DNA of 51,153 nt from Bugula neritina (lineage: Eukaryota; Bryozoa; Gymnolaemata; Cheilostomatida; Bugulidae). Each line of letters starts with the position of its first letter. The stretch's first letter is position 1. The translations under genes and the position numbers were made by a program. The notes beneath the pieces were generated by a model. That model was not told the origin of the DNA and did no database searches. It was given only the letters and a program-made list of their open reading frames with translations. Shown piece by piece: positions 1 to 14,985 of the stretch. Location: the NCBI GenBank assembly GCA_964035545.1, contig OZ037771.1:13646980-13698132 (forward strand), written 5' to 3'.

Positions 1-530
1 AGCTTTGTATTAAACAATGGGCTACTATAATTGTTGGTTGTATACTTTTAGGAATAGCACGTGCTTTATCACTCCAGAAATTAGCTCTTTGTGTACTCAA
101 CCGTGCTTCTTTAACAATGAAGTCATTGGTAGGGAAAACTAATGTAGAAGCATTTTCCTTTGCATATCTTACTGGCTAATTTTTAAGTTTACTACTTTTT
201 CCTAAGAGTATATGAGTGTTCTACCAAATTTTCTAATATTTGTCTAGAATTTAAATAGTCAAAAACCTTCAAATTTGTTTAATACTAACCAATTTGAATA
301 AATTTAAACACATTTTATTGCAAGAAAATATGGCAGCTAGAGCTACAAGCTTCTAAGTAGCCAATATTGCGACAGTGAAGTGAATTGTACATTTAGGTAT
401 CTAGAAAAGCAACAAAAAGTAAAAAACATGAAATCATTTTATGTCCACTTGAAACAGCATTATTTTAACACAAATAAGTTGTAAATCATCATCAAGTCTT
501 TATAAAAGTTTTAGGCAGCACACATAATGC
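1..530. other. No gene seen
   Basis: This is AT-rich sequence downstream of the broken gene copy G. I see no exon with the family signature, no tRNA and no structured repeat. Confidence 0.5.
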
Positions 531-1510
531 TTTTCTGAGCAGCTTGTGACTAATCAGCACAAGTTGGTAGCAGCACTAGTAGAATCATTTTCCTTCAGAG
601 TTTTTCTTAGCTGATATTAATCTACAAATAAATATTACATAATAATATATTATTATTCTATAGCTTTATGGCCCTGCACATATCTTTTTATATTTTAGAT
701 GTTAACTCGCAGATCTAATACAATCATAAGAATTCATTCATGCATGAAAGTTGTTAACTGACCGTTAAATGGTTACTGCATGGTAAGTTTTAGTTGATGC
801 AAATCTATAAATACAGTAGCATTACATTGATGAGAAGTCACTTTAAAGCAAAAATGGCATACTGCAGGTAATAATGGCGCAAGTGGCAAACTAAGTAAAA
901 TGGCACGTTTTTAATATTGTAAGGTTTGGGGTAAAAGTTTGGAATCAGGGTTTGAAGTTTAAAGTTTGAGGGTTTGGGGTTTTGGAAAATTTAGTATCAG
1001 TTTTTGATGTTTATTTAATTTCAATTTGTGTCATTATATTACCTGTGTCATTTTCACCTGTGCAAATTTCACGAGTGCGATTTTTACCTAAAACTGAGTG
1101 TACAGCATTTTGTACATAACTTACCATTAAATACTTTAATATAAAGCTGACACAAGTAACGGCTTTATAGGAATTGCAGCCATGAATCTTATGGCAGGTT
1201 ATATTTCAATTTTCAAGTTAATTAAGTACGGGGAAGTGTAAAAAGAACTCAAAGCTCCAGAATTTTCATTAAGGTAGTGGTGACTGGATATAACTTATCA
1301 GTTGGCCAGTGAATAGTTAGCATGTCATTAGTACAGTTGTAGAAAGGAACAATATCAGCAGGTAATTCACAATCTAAATAATAATTATAGAGGACATTGA
1401 AAGAGGAATGTAGAAGTCATGTAGGTATTTTGTTTTGTAAGCACTTAAACGGAGAAGATAATCACATACCTTGAGCACAAATACTCTGTAACTGTTGTTG
1501 TTTCTGTATA
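531..1510 (-). pseudogene. Gene G: broken 3' copy of the NHL/M3-M4-M5 family (closest to gene F)
   Basis: Remnants of the last three exons of the family, in order and still separated by introns. The M3 remnant (about 1510-1470) keeps only its 3' end, followed by a GT donor. The M4 remnant (1372 down to 1249) starts with the family DCELPA and then FYNCTND and WPTDKLYP, but its second half is deleted and the frame hits TGA at 1251-1249. The M5 remnant (621 to about 531) begins LISAKKNSEG; one base fewer than in F makes the next codon TGA, and a later GAG of F is TAG here. Intron sequence next to M3 (about 1390-1470) closely matches F (about 4190-4263), so this is a DNA-level tandem duplicate rather than a retrocopy. 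No signal, propeller or M2 exon was found upstream, between 1.5 and 3.2 kb. Confidence 0.85.
845..1095. repeat. Interspersed repeat with G-rich core (GGTTTGGGG) and AAATGGCAC/CACCTGTGC-type ends
   Basis: The left part carries AAATGGCATACTGCAGG and AAAATGGCAC. The right part carries complementary motifs such as ACCTGTGTCATTTTCACC. Between them is a G-rich stretch (GTTTGGGGT, GAGGGTTTGGGG). Related sequence occurs at 37259-37560, 37620-37860 and 38296-38450, and shorter matches at about 6735 and 9265-9425. It sits in the intron between the M4 and M5 remnants of gene G, which is about 200 bases longer than the same intron in F, so it probably inserted after the duplication. No transposase is visible; family name unknown. 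Confidence 0.5.
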
Positions 1511-3225
1511 ATTATAAATTACTATTAAATATAGCTCTAGTAATTACAAACTTATACGAAAGGTCTACGTTTAGATAATATTAAGTTTCAAAAGACTGTA
1601 AAGACTATTTTAACTTGTTGCTGAGTTTTCATTCTACTTCATAAAGTAAATAAAAACAACCAAAACTTATGAAAAACATTTAAATAAAATAAGACAAATA
1701 TTATTTTGGATATAAAAATTTAAAATTATATTATATATTTTATTTTCCTACTTAGCCAGAATTATCCTCAGAGCAGCTGCCTTCATTCTAAACTGTAAAA
1801 GTTGATAAGCTTATTGAGAAAAATTAAATTACTAATGGAACTATAACTTGAAAGATTGGAATTAGCAGTAATGACTTGCACAAACAGTTATGCAGCTTGT
1901 CTTTTGTAGAATGAATCAATAATAATTTATATATAATTTTCCTGCCTGCATATATCTTCAGGGGTAATATTAACTATTGGGTGTTGAGATAATATAATAA
2001 TCATTCTATTCTATTAGATATAACATAACAAATCTTTACTCAGATGCAAACACTGCAATAACAGATCAATTCCTCTATTATGTAACATATTGCAACATTA
2101 AAGTGTCTAAATTTATATGAAAACAATTTCAAAAGCAACTTGTTATTAGCAACTTTAAAAGTCAATTAGTATTGCCAGTTGGTTGGCAGCAAATGGTTTG
2201 GCATTAGTTTTAGAAAGGAAACATTTCCTCGAGGCTGTTTCGTAATTTTGATTATTTTTAATAAAATTTATTTTCTCAGCAAAACAAATATTAACTTTAC
2301 ACCATGACATACACATATCATATTATATTAAGAATGTGACTTTAAAATAAATTACCTAATAGTAGGAAGCCTAGCTCTTAATAAAAAACGTATTTTCAAA
2401 ACGTAATAATAAAGTTTAGAACCAGACAAACCAATAAGATTGATTATAGCTGCATAATTTTATACAAATAACATTTTATAATATATAGGTATAGTTGGTG
2501 GAAAATGATTTATATCAACTAGTTAATGTATAGTTCTAACAGCCTTCTATGCAAACTGAGAGAAATATCAATTAAAGTTACACTAGTAGAATTTGTGAAA
2601 CTCTGATAGTTTATACATTAGCCCAGGGTCACATGAAAAGCTGATAATTTATGGCCTAACAGTTGCTGTTCTTTTGGTAAAGTTAGGCTCTTTTGGAAAA
2701 GTACATTTGAAATTTTTATTGTGACAAAACCTTAAAAGTAACACATTATTTTACTGAAGCAATTTAATTCACTTCTTGTAAAACTATATGATAATATTAT
2801 AGAAACACTTTCACAATACAAACAAGAATCTAATACATAGATGATGATTATTGCTTACTTTATAACAGTTCATGGAGTAAAACCTGAGAATTTAAAAGGC
2901 TAAAAACAATTATATAACCAATATCCATGTGCATAGTTAGAAGACAACACCCTATAAAATAAGTATAAAATTTGTAGATTGGTTTGAACCATGTGTCCCT
3001 ATCCCATTGGGTTTCGGTAAATTTCTTGCTATAGTTTTCATCGTATCTGCAATGCTTTGTATCCACTGAAAATAAATGTTTAACCATAGAACATCAAAAA
3101 CATACGTTGCCATCTGACAAACAGAAATATAATTTGGTTATCTTGGAAAAACAGTAAAACGATGGTAAGTTTGATTACACTCAAGTTTCCGGCAGTATTT
3201 AATGTAGTGTTGAGTTTACCCAGTG
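1511..3225. other. Intergenic, no gene seen
   Basis: AT-rich DNA between pseudogene G and the tRNA-like sequence. I looked for the propeller, M2 and signal exons that G would need and found none. Confidence 0.5.
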
Positions 3226-3296
3226 GCCTCTGTGGTGTAATGGTAGCACACTTGCTTGCAAGCCAGAAGACTCGGGTTCGATTCCCAGTGGTGGCA
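3226..3296 (+). tRNA. tRNA-like sequence, anticodon position reads GCA (Cys-like); possibly a pseudogene
   Basis: It has a D-arm/A-box (TGGTGTAATGGTAGCAC) and a near-canonical T-arm/B-box (GGGTTCGATTCCC), ending GTGGTGGCA. The acceptor arms GCCTCTG and TGGTGGC pair with one T-T mismatch and two G-T pairs. The anticodon loop can be read TTGCAAG (anticodon GCA), but the anticodon stem has two mismatched pairs, so a decayed tRNA or the head of a tRNA-derived SINE is as likely as a working tRNA. It lies about 130 bases past the stop codon of gene F. Confidence 0.45.
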
Positions 3297-3429
3297 ATTA
3301 TTTTACACTTAAGCATATCCAAGTGTGTGATTAAGATAGTCTCTTAAAATATGTTACATAAAACTAAAATTTAAAGATTCCAAGAAATTGTAAATGTAAC
3401 AGACAAAGACCTTGAAAGCAGATGATAAC

Positions 3430-6400
3430 TTATGAGTGGCACGTGTTCATCTGGGCAACTTTTGACTCATCAGCGCAAGTTGGTAGCAGCACTAGTTGAA
3501 TCATTTTCTCTTCAGAGTTCTTCTTAGCTGATATTAACCTACAAATACAAATTATGTTATGAAATATACAATTATAATGTATTTATAGTCATACAAAGAC
3601 ATTGCTTTGTTCATTATAAGTAAATATAAAGTTTGTTTATTGTCTGCTGAAAAACTAATATGTAAATAAAAAACGGCAAAAATTGGAACCTAGCATGCAA
3701 ATCTAAAAAAACTTCATTTGAAATTTATAACGCTGATAAAAATGCTTTAGCATAAATTATAAATAATAATTGTGTGTGATTGTTTAGAAAATTTATATTC
3801 ATCAGTGCTTAGAAAAATATGTTTTGCTTTGAAACTATGCAAAATGTTTTGACTAGATGTTTTTGAGTATAATAGAAATTGTTTGCATGTTTCATTTTGA
3901 AGAAAGCCTCAAATTTGAACAAAACTTATCACTGCAGAGATATGTTTGTAAATGTCTATGCACACTTACGGAGGAAAGTTGAATGGAATGTACAGCTCAA
4001 GACTTTTCAAGATGGCAGACTGGGCAAGTCTTTGGTTGAGTTGATTAGTCAGATCAGCTGGAGGTAGAGCAGTGGTGGCTGGATATAACTTATCAGTTGG
4101 CCAGTGAACGGTTAGTATGTCATTAGTACAGTTGTAGAAAGGATCAATCTCAGCAGGTAGTTCACAATCTAAATAAAATTATACAGGGCAGTGTAGGAGG
4201 AATGTAGAAGTCATGTAGGTATTTTGTTTGGTAAGCACTTAAACAGAGGAGATAATCACATACTTTGAGCACAAATACTCTGTAACTGTTGTTTCCTTTG
4301 TTTAAATATAGATCTCAGCATAAGCCTGCTGTAATCATTGAAGTCTACAGCATCACATGATGCTTGATAGTCTGTTTTGAATGACAATCTCTTCTGATTC
4401 AATGGCGCTAAAAATAAAATCAGAGTTATTATTACTTTGAAATCAATTAAAAAATAAAACAATTAAATCACAAAAACTAGATAAGTACATACTAAATGTA
4501 ATGAAATTAGCAGTAGGCTTTGTATTAAAATCTACAAAGAAAATTGGCATGGAACCAGTTGCTAAAAGTTCAAAGTGAGATTGTGACTTAAGGGTAACCA
4601 CTTACTTTCTACATGAACATGATAAATACAAGTTTTGGAGTTGTATTCTTCCGCCATTCGGAAAACACCTTCTGGGAAACCTCTCCACACACTTTTACCA
4701 GAGATAGTGACATTTACAGCAACTGATAACAGATGGGGTGATCTGAAAGAGGTGATATTCTTATATGTGCATTCCGGAGCCAAATTAAACCAGGAGTCGT
4801 GGTGTTTTGGTTCACTTCCTGTAGTGGAAATTAAAGTCAAGAATCAAAGGGTGGCTACATAGCATTATACTGTAACCTTAACCAAAACCATCTGAAGATA
4901 AGAATAGTGTAGAAAAACATGAGAATGGTAAATTATTTTGCAAGAGAGAGATATAACCAGAACATAATTAAAATATTATTTTTTTTAATTTATTTACGTA
5001 CTCTTACTTAGTTAAAATTTTATCTTAATCTTATTTTTTTGTTTATACTCACTTTTTACTACAACATGATAAACACACATTTCCAAGTTATACATCTTTT
5101 TCATTTTGTAAACTCCCTCAGGAAAATTTACAAAGTAACCGTCCAGTAATTCAACTCGTGCTGTGGTTTCGCCAGGAGCCAGAGTGGCACTAATGTTCTT
5201 GTAGGGGCATCTTAAGTTGCTCACTAAAAGGAGCAAATGAGCTGTGATAAGCAAGTATATACGACTATAGACATTGTTCATAGTATAAGCAGTAGGTATA
5301 GTATGAGTAGACATCACTGACTTGATCCTAGACCTTACAATAAGTCTAATTTAAGTATCATTCTAATTCATGCAATAGAGCTCATAAGAAACATATACTT
5401 TTAGCGAAATACTATGCAAATTTGCTTTTTTGCCAATTTTGTGTTTTTTGCTGCAAAATCTTGTTAATAGTATAAAGCCCAAGTAAATTTAAGGCTGATA
5501 CACAATTGCATATTGTACTATAAAATTTGCGCAGGAGTTATATGAAATAGTTTAAAACTTACAACTTAATTTGTAAATAGTGTTCTCTGTTCCTACATAA
5601 ACTTCCTCTTTGATGTTCAGTATAGACAAGAGACCTGATGGAAATAGACTGCTCGAACCACAAAACTCCTCTCCTTTAAAGCACACAGGGTCAACGACTT
5701 GCTTCCTCAAATCTAGTAACTTCAGCTTCTTGTTCCCATAATCTGTGACCAGATACAACTTGCCTCGGAAATTTGTCATTTCGTGGAGACTTTGGAATTT
5801 AGCTATGTTGAATCCACCATCTTTATCTCCAGCTGATGTTGAGCCAATCCACTTGTTGCTTCTAACTCCACCAGCTCCATTCCACCAAATCTTGGTTATG
5901 TAATGATGGTAATTGGCAACTAGAAGAAAATCTCCGACCCAGATCAGCCCTTGAGGTCCACTAAATCTGATCTTGTATACTGTCCTGAGCATTCTTGTCT
6001 TCAAGTCCACAGATCTTAGTGCATGGTTGTACATATCTGTAACTAAAATTCTTTCAGGGTTTCTTTTGTCAACCACAACTCCATAAGGATAATTGAATGT
6101 TCCATCACCAAAACCTCCATCAGAAAAACCACTGCTGCCGCAAGTTCCTGCCAGGATATGTGGAACATTATCCTTCCTATTGAGAATTCGAACGCAATGA
6201 TCATCATGATCAACTAGAACTATGTGAGTTTTGTTGACTTGTGTAAAGCCAGTGGCAAATATTAAAGTTGATAGAATAGAGGTACTGTAGCCATTTGTGG
6301 TGAACAGATGTGGCCATGAGCCAACCAGGAGATGAGTACAGTTGTCATAGTATTTGTCTAACTCCATGTGATCAACAGGGTAGTCTGTGTTCAAGAATTT

Positions 6401-9400
6401 TTCAAACTTCTGAAAGGAAATTCTAAAACATACAAAGTTACGATGTGTTTATTTGTTACCAAATATAGCTACAAAGCATGAATAAATAAATAATAAAATA
6501 TAATTCCAATAGCACAAATGAGAAGGCTAATGGCCAAAGATTGAAAAAACAATAAAAGTTTTGAAACACAAGAAATTACATGACTTCAGCTTTTTGAAAT
6601 CTGCATGAAAAATAAACTAGATATTTTTTAAAATAAAACTTGTTCCAAAATGAAGTGAGTATAAGCTACAAATTGCCGTTGTGTGTATTCTAAATTCGAA
6701 AGTTACAAGAAAATTAAAACAAGTTCTAGGCACCTGGTAAAAAGAGCATGCAGGTAAAAATGGCACAGGCAATAAGCAATAAACACAGTTAGTTTAAGGT
6801 CATTAGTTTCCAGATTCAAGCACTGCTTTATGTTATATATAAACGGTTTCCAGGGGATAGCTCGAACAGTTTTTGTCTCACGTTAACAAATTTGACATGA
6901 AAAGATAGCTCTTGCATTCCTCTTTCATATACTTTTTTAATTTTTCAATAAAAAATTTTCTGAGAAAGTTGTTGCATAATAAGTAAAATTTTACACCCTC
7001 CATGTTCCACTGCTGTAGCACAGGGGATTTATTTTATAAAGTCTAAAAGTTAAACTTGACATTCCTTGATATGTTTTCTCTAATATACTTTCTTTGTTTT
7101 TTGAAATTCTGTTTATGCTCTTCACAATTTGGTAAAAACATACACCATTTTGCAAGTTTCACTGCAATTTTCTAAATTCTTCATATGGTGGTTCTAGCTA
7201 CGCTCCTGTGACTAATTATAACATTCCTAGTACGTTTGCCGCTCTGCGCTATCACAATAACATATAGTACCCTCTCGCACAAATTGGCAATCTATTGGAT
7301 TTCTGCCAATATAATGTTCCCTGTTTTACATTAGCACTTAGCTGAATCATCTCACTATGTTACAATAATATATTGAAAATGCCTCAGCACAACATAATTC
7401 TTTGTTTGTTTGGCAGAGTTAATTTCAGCTAAATCACTTCACTTTGCAGTCTTGTCAGTAAAGGTCTGTCTATAGCGCAGCAGGTGTATACTTTCAGTTT
7501 CTCTAATTCACATATGATTATTTTAAGTACATTGTATTCTATAAAATCAATTTAAGGTTTAGTCTAGTGTTCAGTATCTAATTATTATGCATGTATGTTG
7601 TCTTACTGTTGAACAAAAGTTAAAAAAAAACTTTACAATTATAGCCATATTTATTATACATGCGTAGGATTTGCATAAGTTGACAAAAAAAAATTGCAAC
7701 AAAACAGGGTTGAACCATGACCAACCAACTTGTCGCTGACGCCTCTAACCTCTGGACCACGCAGTCATCTTTCAAAGACGCGCACTATTTGAGTCATTAT
7801 CATTACATAAATATTTCGCGCGCAAATGGGTTATAATTATTAGGCTGTCAATTCATGTTGATAGCAGTCAAAGCAAATGGTTTTGAACAAATAACCCAAA
7901 AGTTTAAAAATAAGTAGCTTGCGTATTACTAGCTACAAAAACAGGTCTGAAATAGACTGGTAAAGCAAGCTCTTATTGTAGAGTTTGCAGATGTGCTCTA
8001 AAATAAAACTTAAACTGTATGCTATTACATAAGTATTTGTATTCGAGAGATAAATGGACATTACTGAGTTTCTGGAAAACAACATACTTGAAGTTAACTT
8101 TGACAATGGTGTGTTATTTTCATCATAGCTAGCCTATAGCATAAATCTCTAATCATATGAATCTTTATGAAGCCCACAGCTCATGTAAGGGTGGCAATGT
8201 AGTTTGAAACTAAAAATTATGTTGCTGCACTGTGTTTATTATATATTATGGAGCAAAATTTGGTTTTTGTAGCCTACCCAAACACATACTACAATGCAGC
8301 TTATATGCTGGCAGCTGTAATAAATACTGCCAATAGCAAGGTTACTATCACTGCTAGCTCTGTGCAGTATGTAACCTCTTGAATAATTGCGCCAATTTTA
8401 AACTCTTGGAAGTTGGCCAAGTTATCATATCGCAGCCAGCCACCGGAGACAAAGCATCAGAGCTATTCATATAATATTATACTGATGCACTTGGTAGCAG
8501 AGTGGCTAATCTAATATAGTTCATAGTTCAACACCCTTTACTTTAGGAATACAGCCTCTTTTTTTAGGTTTACCTAACAAAGCATGAAAATATCTAAACT
8601 GATATTCTGATAATTTAGAGGTACATTTTGAAAACTAGGTTAATTGCACTTGTTTGCGCAACAACAATAATAAAATAGATATTATGCAGTATAATAAAAA
8701 CACACATAATACTATATAATATATTATAATGACAATAATATAATATTATAAGTACCATTACTGCATTTTATAAATCACATGGTTGCCAAAAAAATGTATC
8801 ACAAATTTTGTAATTATACATCAAAAATAGAACTAGCTAGGCAGCAGGTTAGAATAGAGTAAATTTTTAAAACATGAAATCATGATTTGACTATTGTTTT
8901 ATTTAGGCCAACCAACCTAGGAACACAAGATTGGGTTTTAGCTGACAGTTTATAACATTTAGCTTTTGAGCCAGCAGCACTGGCACTTGTGAAGTATAGG
9001 AAAAGTTAGTGAAGCGAGACTAACAAGCACTCAAATACAAGGCATATTGAGACACAATAACAAGTCAGGAGCGTATAAATTGAAAAGAATGTGGAAGGGG
9101 GACTATGTTTTTCAACAAGCTATAACTTAAACATGAATTGGCTTTTGAAAAAAATAAAAAAGTATATTGGAGAACATAAGTTTCTTTATCTTTTCATATT
9201 TTTTTTGTTCCTGTGACATTCAACCTGTTCGAGCTATCAGTGGAACATTGTTCATATAGAACATAAAGCACCTGGCAAAGAGCCAGAAAATGAAAAGTAT
9301 GACCTTAAACCAACTGTGAAGGCACAAATTAAAAAGTAGGTGTATAAAGACTGCTCAGGTAAAATAGCACAAAGGGAACCGAAAGTAAATAAATTATGTG

Positions 9401-9627
9401 TGCTATTTTCACCCAAACGATTTTATTTTAAATCAAAATATTTACCTTGCTTCAACATCTTTAGTAAACTTCACTCCACAAGCAATAACAGCAAAAACCT
9501 ACAGCATGTTTTAAAATTAATTATAAACACGATTCAAGAACCAAAAATAAAAGTGTATTTGATTTAGTTTTTACAAATTTACCTTTGCACCAAACAAATA
9601 ACTTACCAAAATCTTCCCGAACTTCAT
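3430..9627 (-). CDS. Gene F: secreted NHL-repeat protein with two M2 modules (589 aa model)
   Basis: Exons in transcription order: 9627-9607, 9498-9446, 6422-5563 (NHL), 5223-5053 (M2a), 4818-4606 (M2b), 4407-4264 (M3), 4168-3970 (M4), 3538-3430 (M5 and stop). All junctions are AG/GT and the joined frame is open. A signal peptide (MKFGKILVFAVIACG) spans two exons. Residues about 26-311 are an NHL-type beta-propeller, with motifs such as GDGTFNYPYGVVVD, LVTDMYNHALRSVDL and LVTDYGNKKLKLLDL. Conserved cysteines are HC/AGTC and CFKGEEFC. M2 is present twice in tandem (CPYKNIS and CTYKNIT; both contain FPEGV followed by a C-Y-H-V pattern), a duplication not seen in the other genes. M3, M4 (FYNCTND, HWPTDKLYP) and M5 (TCADESK) follow. 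Several N-X-S/T sites suggest glycosylation. Likely extracellular; ligand and function unknown. Closest relative is pseudogene G. The second intron holds a large inverted-repeat element. Confidence 0.88.
6735..9420. mobile_element. Inverted-repeat element in intron 2 of gene F (non-autonomous DNA transposon or foldback element)
   Basis: Two long arms in opposite orientation, roughly 6770-6960 and 9330-9100. The left arm has GTTAGTTTAAGGTCATTAG, CTTTATGTTATATATAAAC and GATAGCTCGAACAG. The right arm, read on the minus strand, has GTTGGTTTAAGGTCATAC, CTTTATGTTCTATATGAAC and GATAGCTCGAACAG. The outer ends both carry GCACCTGG-type and AAAATGGCAC/AAAATAGCACA-type words. The interior has no long ORF or recognisable transposase. 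Exact ends and target-site duplication were not fixed; a chance pair of unrelated insertions is possible but less likely given the colinear arms. Confidence 0.5.
7697..7770 (-). repeat. tRNA-derived (SINE-like) fragment inside the intron 2 element
   Basis: On the minus strand it reads TGCGTGGTCCAGAGGTTAGA (A-box like) and, about 35 bases on, GGTTCAACCC (B-box). The anticodon region does not fold into a good tRNA. Called a SINE head or decayed tRNA only. Confidence 0.35.
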
Positions 9628-10448
9628 TCTTAGCACCTTAAAACTGTTGTTAGATTAAAACCATGGACTGAGCTGAGCTACACTTAGCACAGCTGTTCTT
9701 CCACAATGAGGTCTTCTGAAGGCGTGAACCATTATGCCAACTCACACAGCAACGTATAATTATAACAATTCTACCCTGGCTTATTTTCGCACCACCTCAT
9801 TGTCATAAAAGTAGTCTTAGATAATTAATAGGTTCACTATTCACCTACATGTACAACTATAACTTCTTTGTCTATTTCAACATGGCTTACAAGATATTAT
9901 ATTATAAATTTAAGGTGCAACTGCACTTCAATGCACTTACATTTACAGTCAAGATAGATAGCTTATTTACAAAACTATTATTTCTTACTATGACCACCGG
10001 TAAGTTTGATGTATAGAGAGGCAGTATAAGTTTATTGGTAAAAAGTCAATATTCTGAAAGCCCACCAATCTAAAGGTCCATTGGTTTAAAGATATTTTGC
10101 TATTTAAATTACGTAGGAAATTAGAATAATAAGTTGTGGAACTAGAATAGCTTTCAAAATTACTGGGACTATTGCAAGGCTTTTTATAATTATAGTCTAC
10201 TATTATAGAGATTTATAAAGATTTCTTTGCTGACATACGTAATTGCACTCATACACGATGTGGAAACTAGAACTAGAAACTTCCTAAAGACAATTCATGC
10301 CAAGTTGCTAAGTTCATATTTGACCTTAATGTAAAAGCATCTAGAGAAATATAAATGAAACGTTATAGTAAAAACTGTTGTAGCAAAAGCTTTTGGTGGC
10401 CTTCTAATCTAGACACAATATATACAATTCAATATATACGTTGAAATA
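9628..10448. other. Spacer between genes F and E; presumably holds the F promoter
   Basis: About 0.87 kb between the stop of E and the start codon of F. It holds no exon, tRNA or clear repeat. A promoter for F must be here or further upstream, but I see no convincing TATA box or initiator. Confidence 0.4.
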
Positions 10449-10454
10449 TTTATT
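10449..10454 (-). promoter_or_regulatory. Candidate poly(A) signal AATAAA for gene E
   Basis: Canonical AATAAA on the minus strand, 44 bases past the E stop codon. In such AT-rich DNA the hexamer also occurs by chance; the short distance is the support. Confidence 0.4.
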
Positions 10455-10497
10455 TGATCAATCAGCTTCAATAGGCCTGCAACGAATGATTATATGG

Positions 10498-14315
<3,818 letters not shown>

Positions 14316-14804
14316 TTTGTAATAAGTTCTGTGCACTTGTCAATTCAGTAAACTTTCTTCCTTCAGCTGTGAAGTTTGAAAGAATGAAAGTTTTACTTGA
14401 ACCAGTAAATAACAAAGTAGATTTATTATGGATCTGTCCTAAGTAAGTGTATATAGTATGCAATCTAAATAAATTTCAACAATGGTAGTTATGCAACTTT
14501 CCATTCAAATCTTAGCTTTCTAAGACAATTAAATCGTAAGCCATGAAAATTACATGTTTTTAAAAGGTTAATGAAAAGGGTTCCATAGGTTTGTTTAAAC
14601 TGGATTGCAGAAATGTACAATAAGGGGAGAAATTTAATTTTAGTTTGCACTGTAAACACATACTTGCCCTTACAAGTTACCCAATATATAGACCAAATAC
14701 ATGCCCTAGTAAATGTTTGTGCCAAAATGCAATCATATTTTACATAGTAAAGGGCAATATTGCCACATGCCTCATGCCACACATAATAGCTGGCAAAGGG
14801 ATAG
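14316..14804. other. Upstream of gene E, no gene seen
   Basis: AT-rich spacer with no exon or clear repeat. The E promoter is expected here, but no specific element can be pointed to. Confidence 0.4.
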
Positions 14805-14985
14805 TCACTGCGTTTCCATGACCGGGCATAATGCGAATGAATGCCCCGTACGGATTATTTGTGGTTTGTGGTTTGCATTAACTTATAGTTGCGGTTTCAT
14901 TCGATGTAACTGTTTCCATTAGCCGAGTGAAAAAATCCATTCGCATAATGCGATAATGGAAACGCAGTGAATGGAAACGCAGTGA
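14805..14985. mobile_element. Short terminal-inverted-repeat element (MITE-like), right end duplicated
   Basis: Left end TCACTGCGTTTCCAT (14805-14819) is the exact inverse of ATGGAAACGCAGTGA at 14956-14970, which is repeated exactly at 14971-14985. Just inside are GCATAATGCGAATG and CATTCGCATAATGC, so the arms extend further with small gaps. It is under 200 bp and has no coding capacity. A clear target-site duplication was not found. Confidence 0.75.

Noticed and set aside
8478-8535. Possible tRNA-like sequence (GGTAGCAGAGTGG and AGTTCAACACCC)
   Set aside because: A- and B-box resemblance only; no acceptor or anticodon pairing could be drawn.
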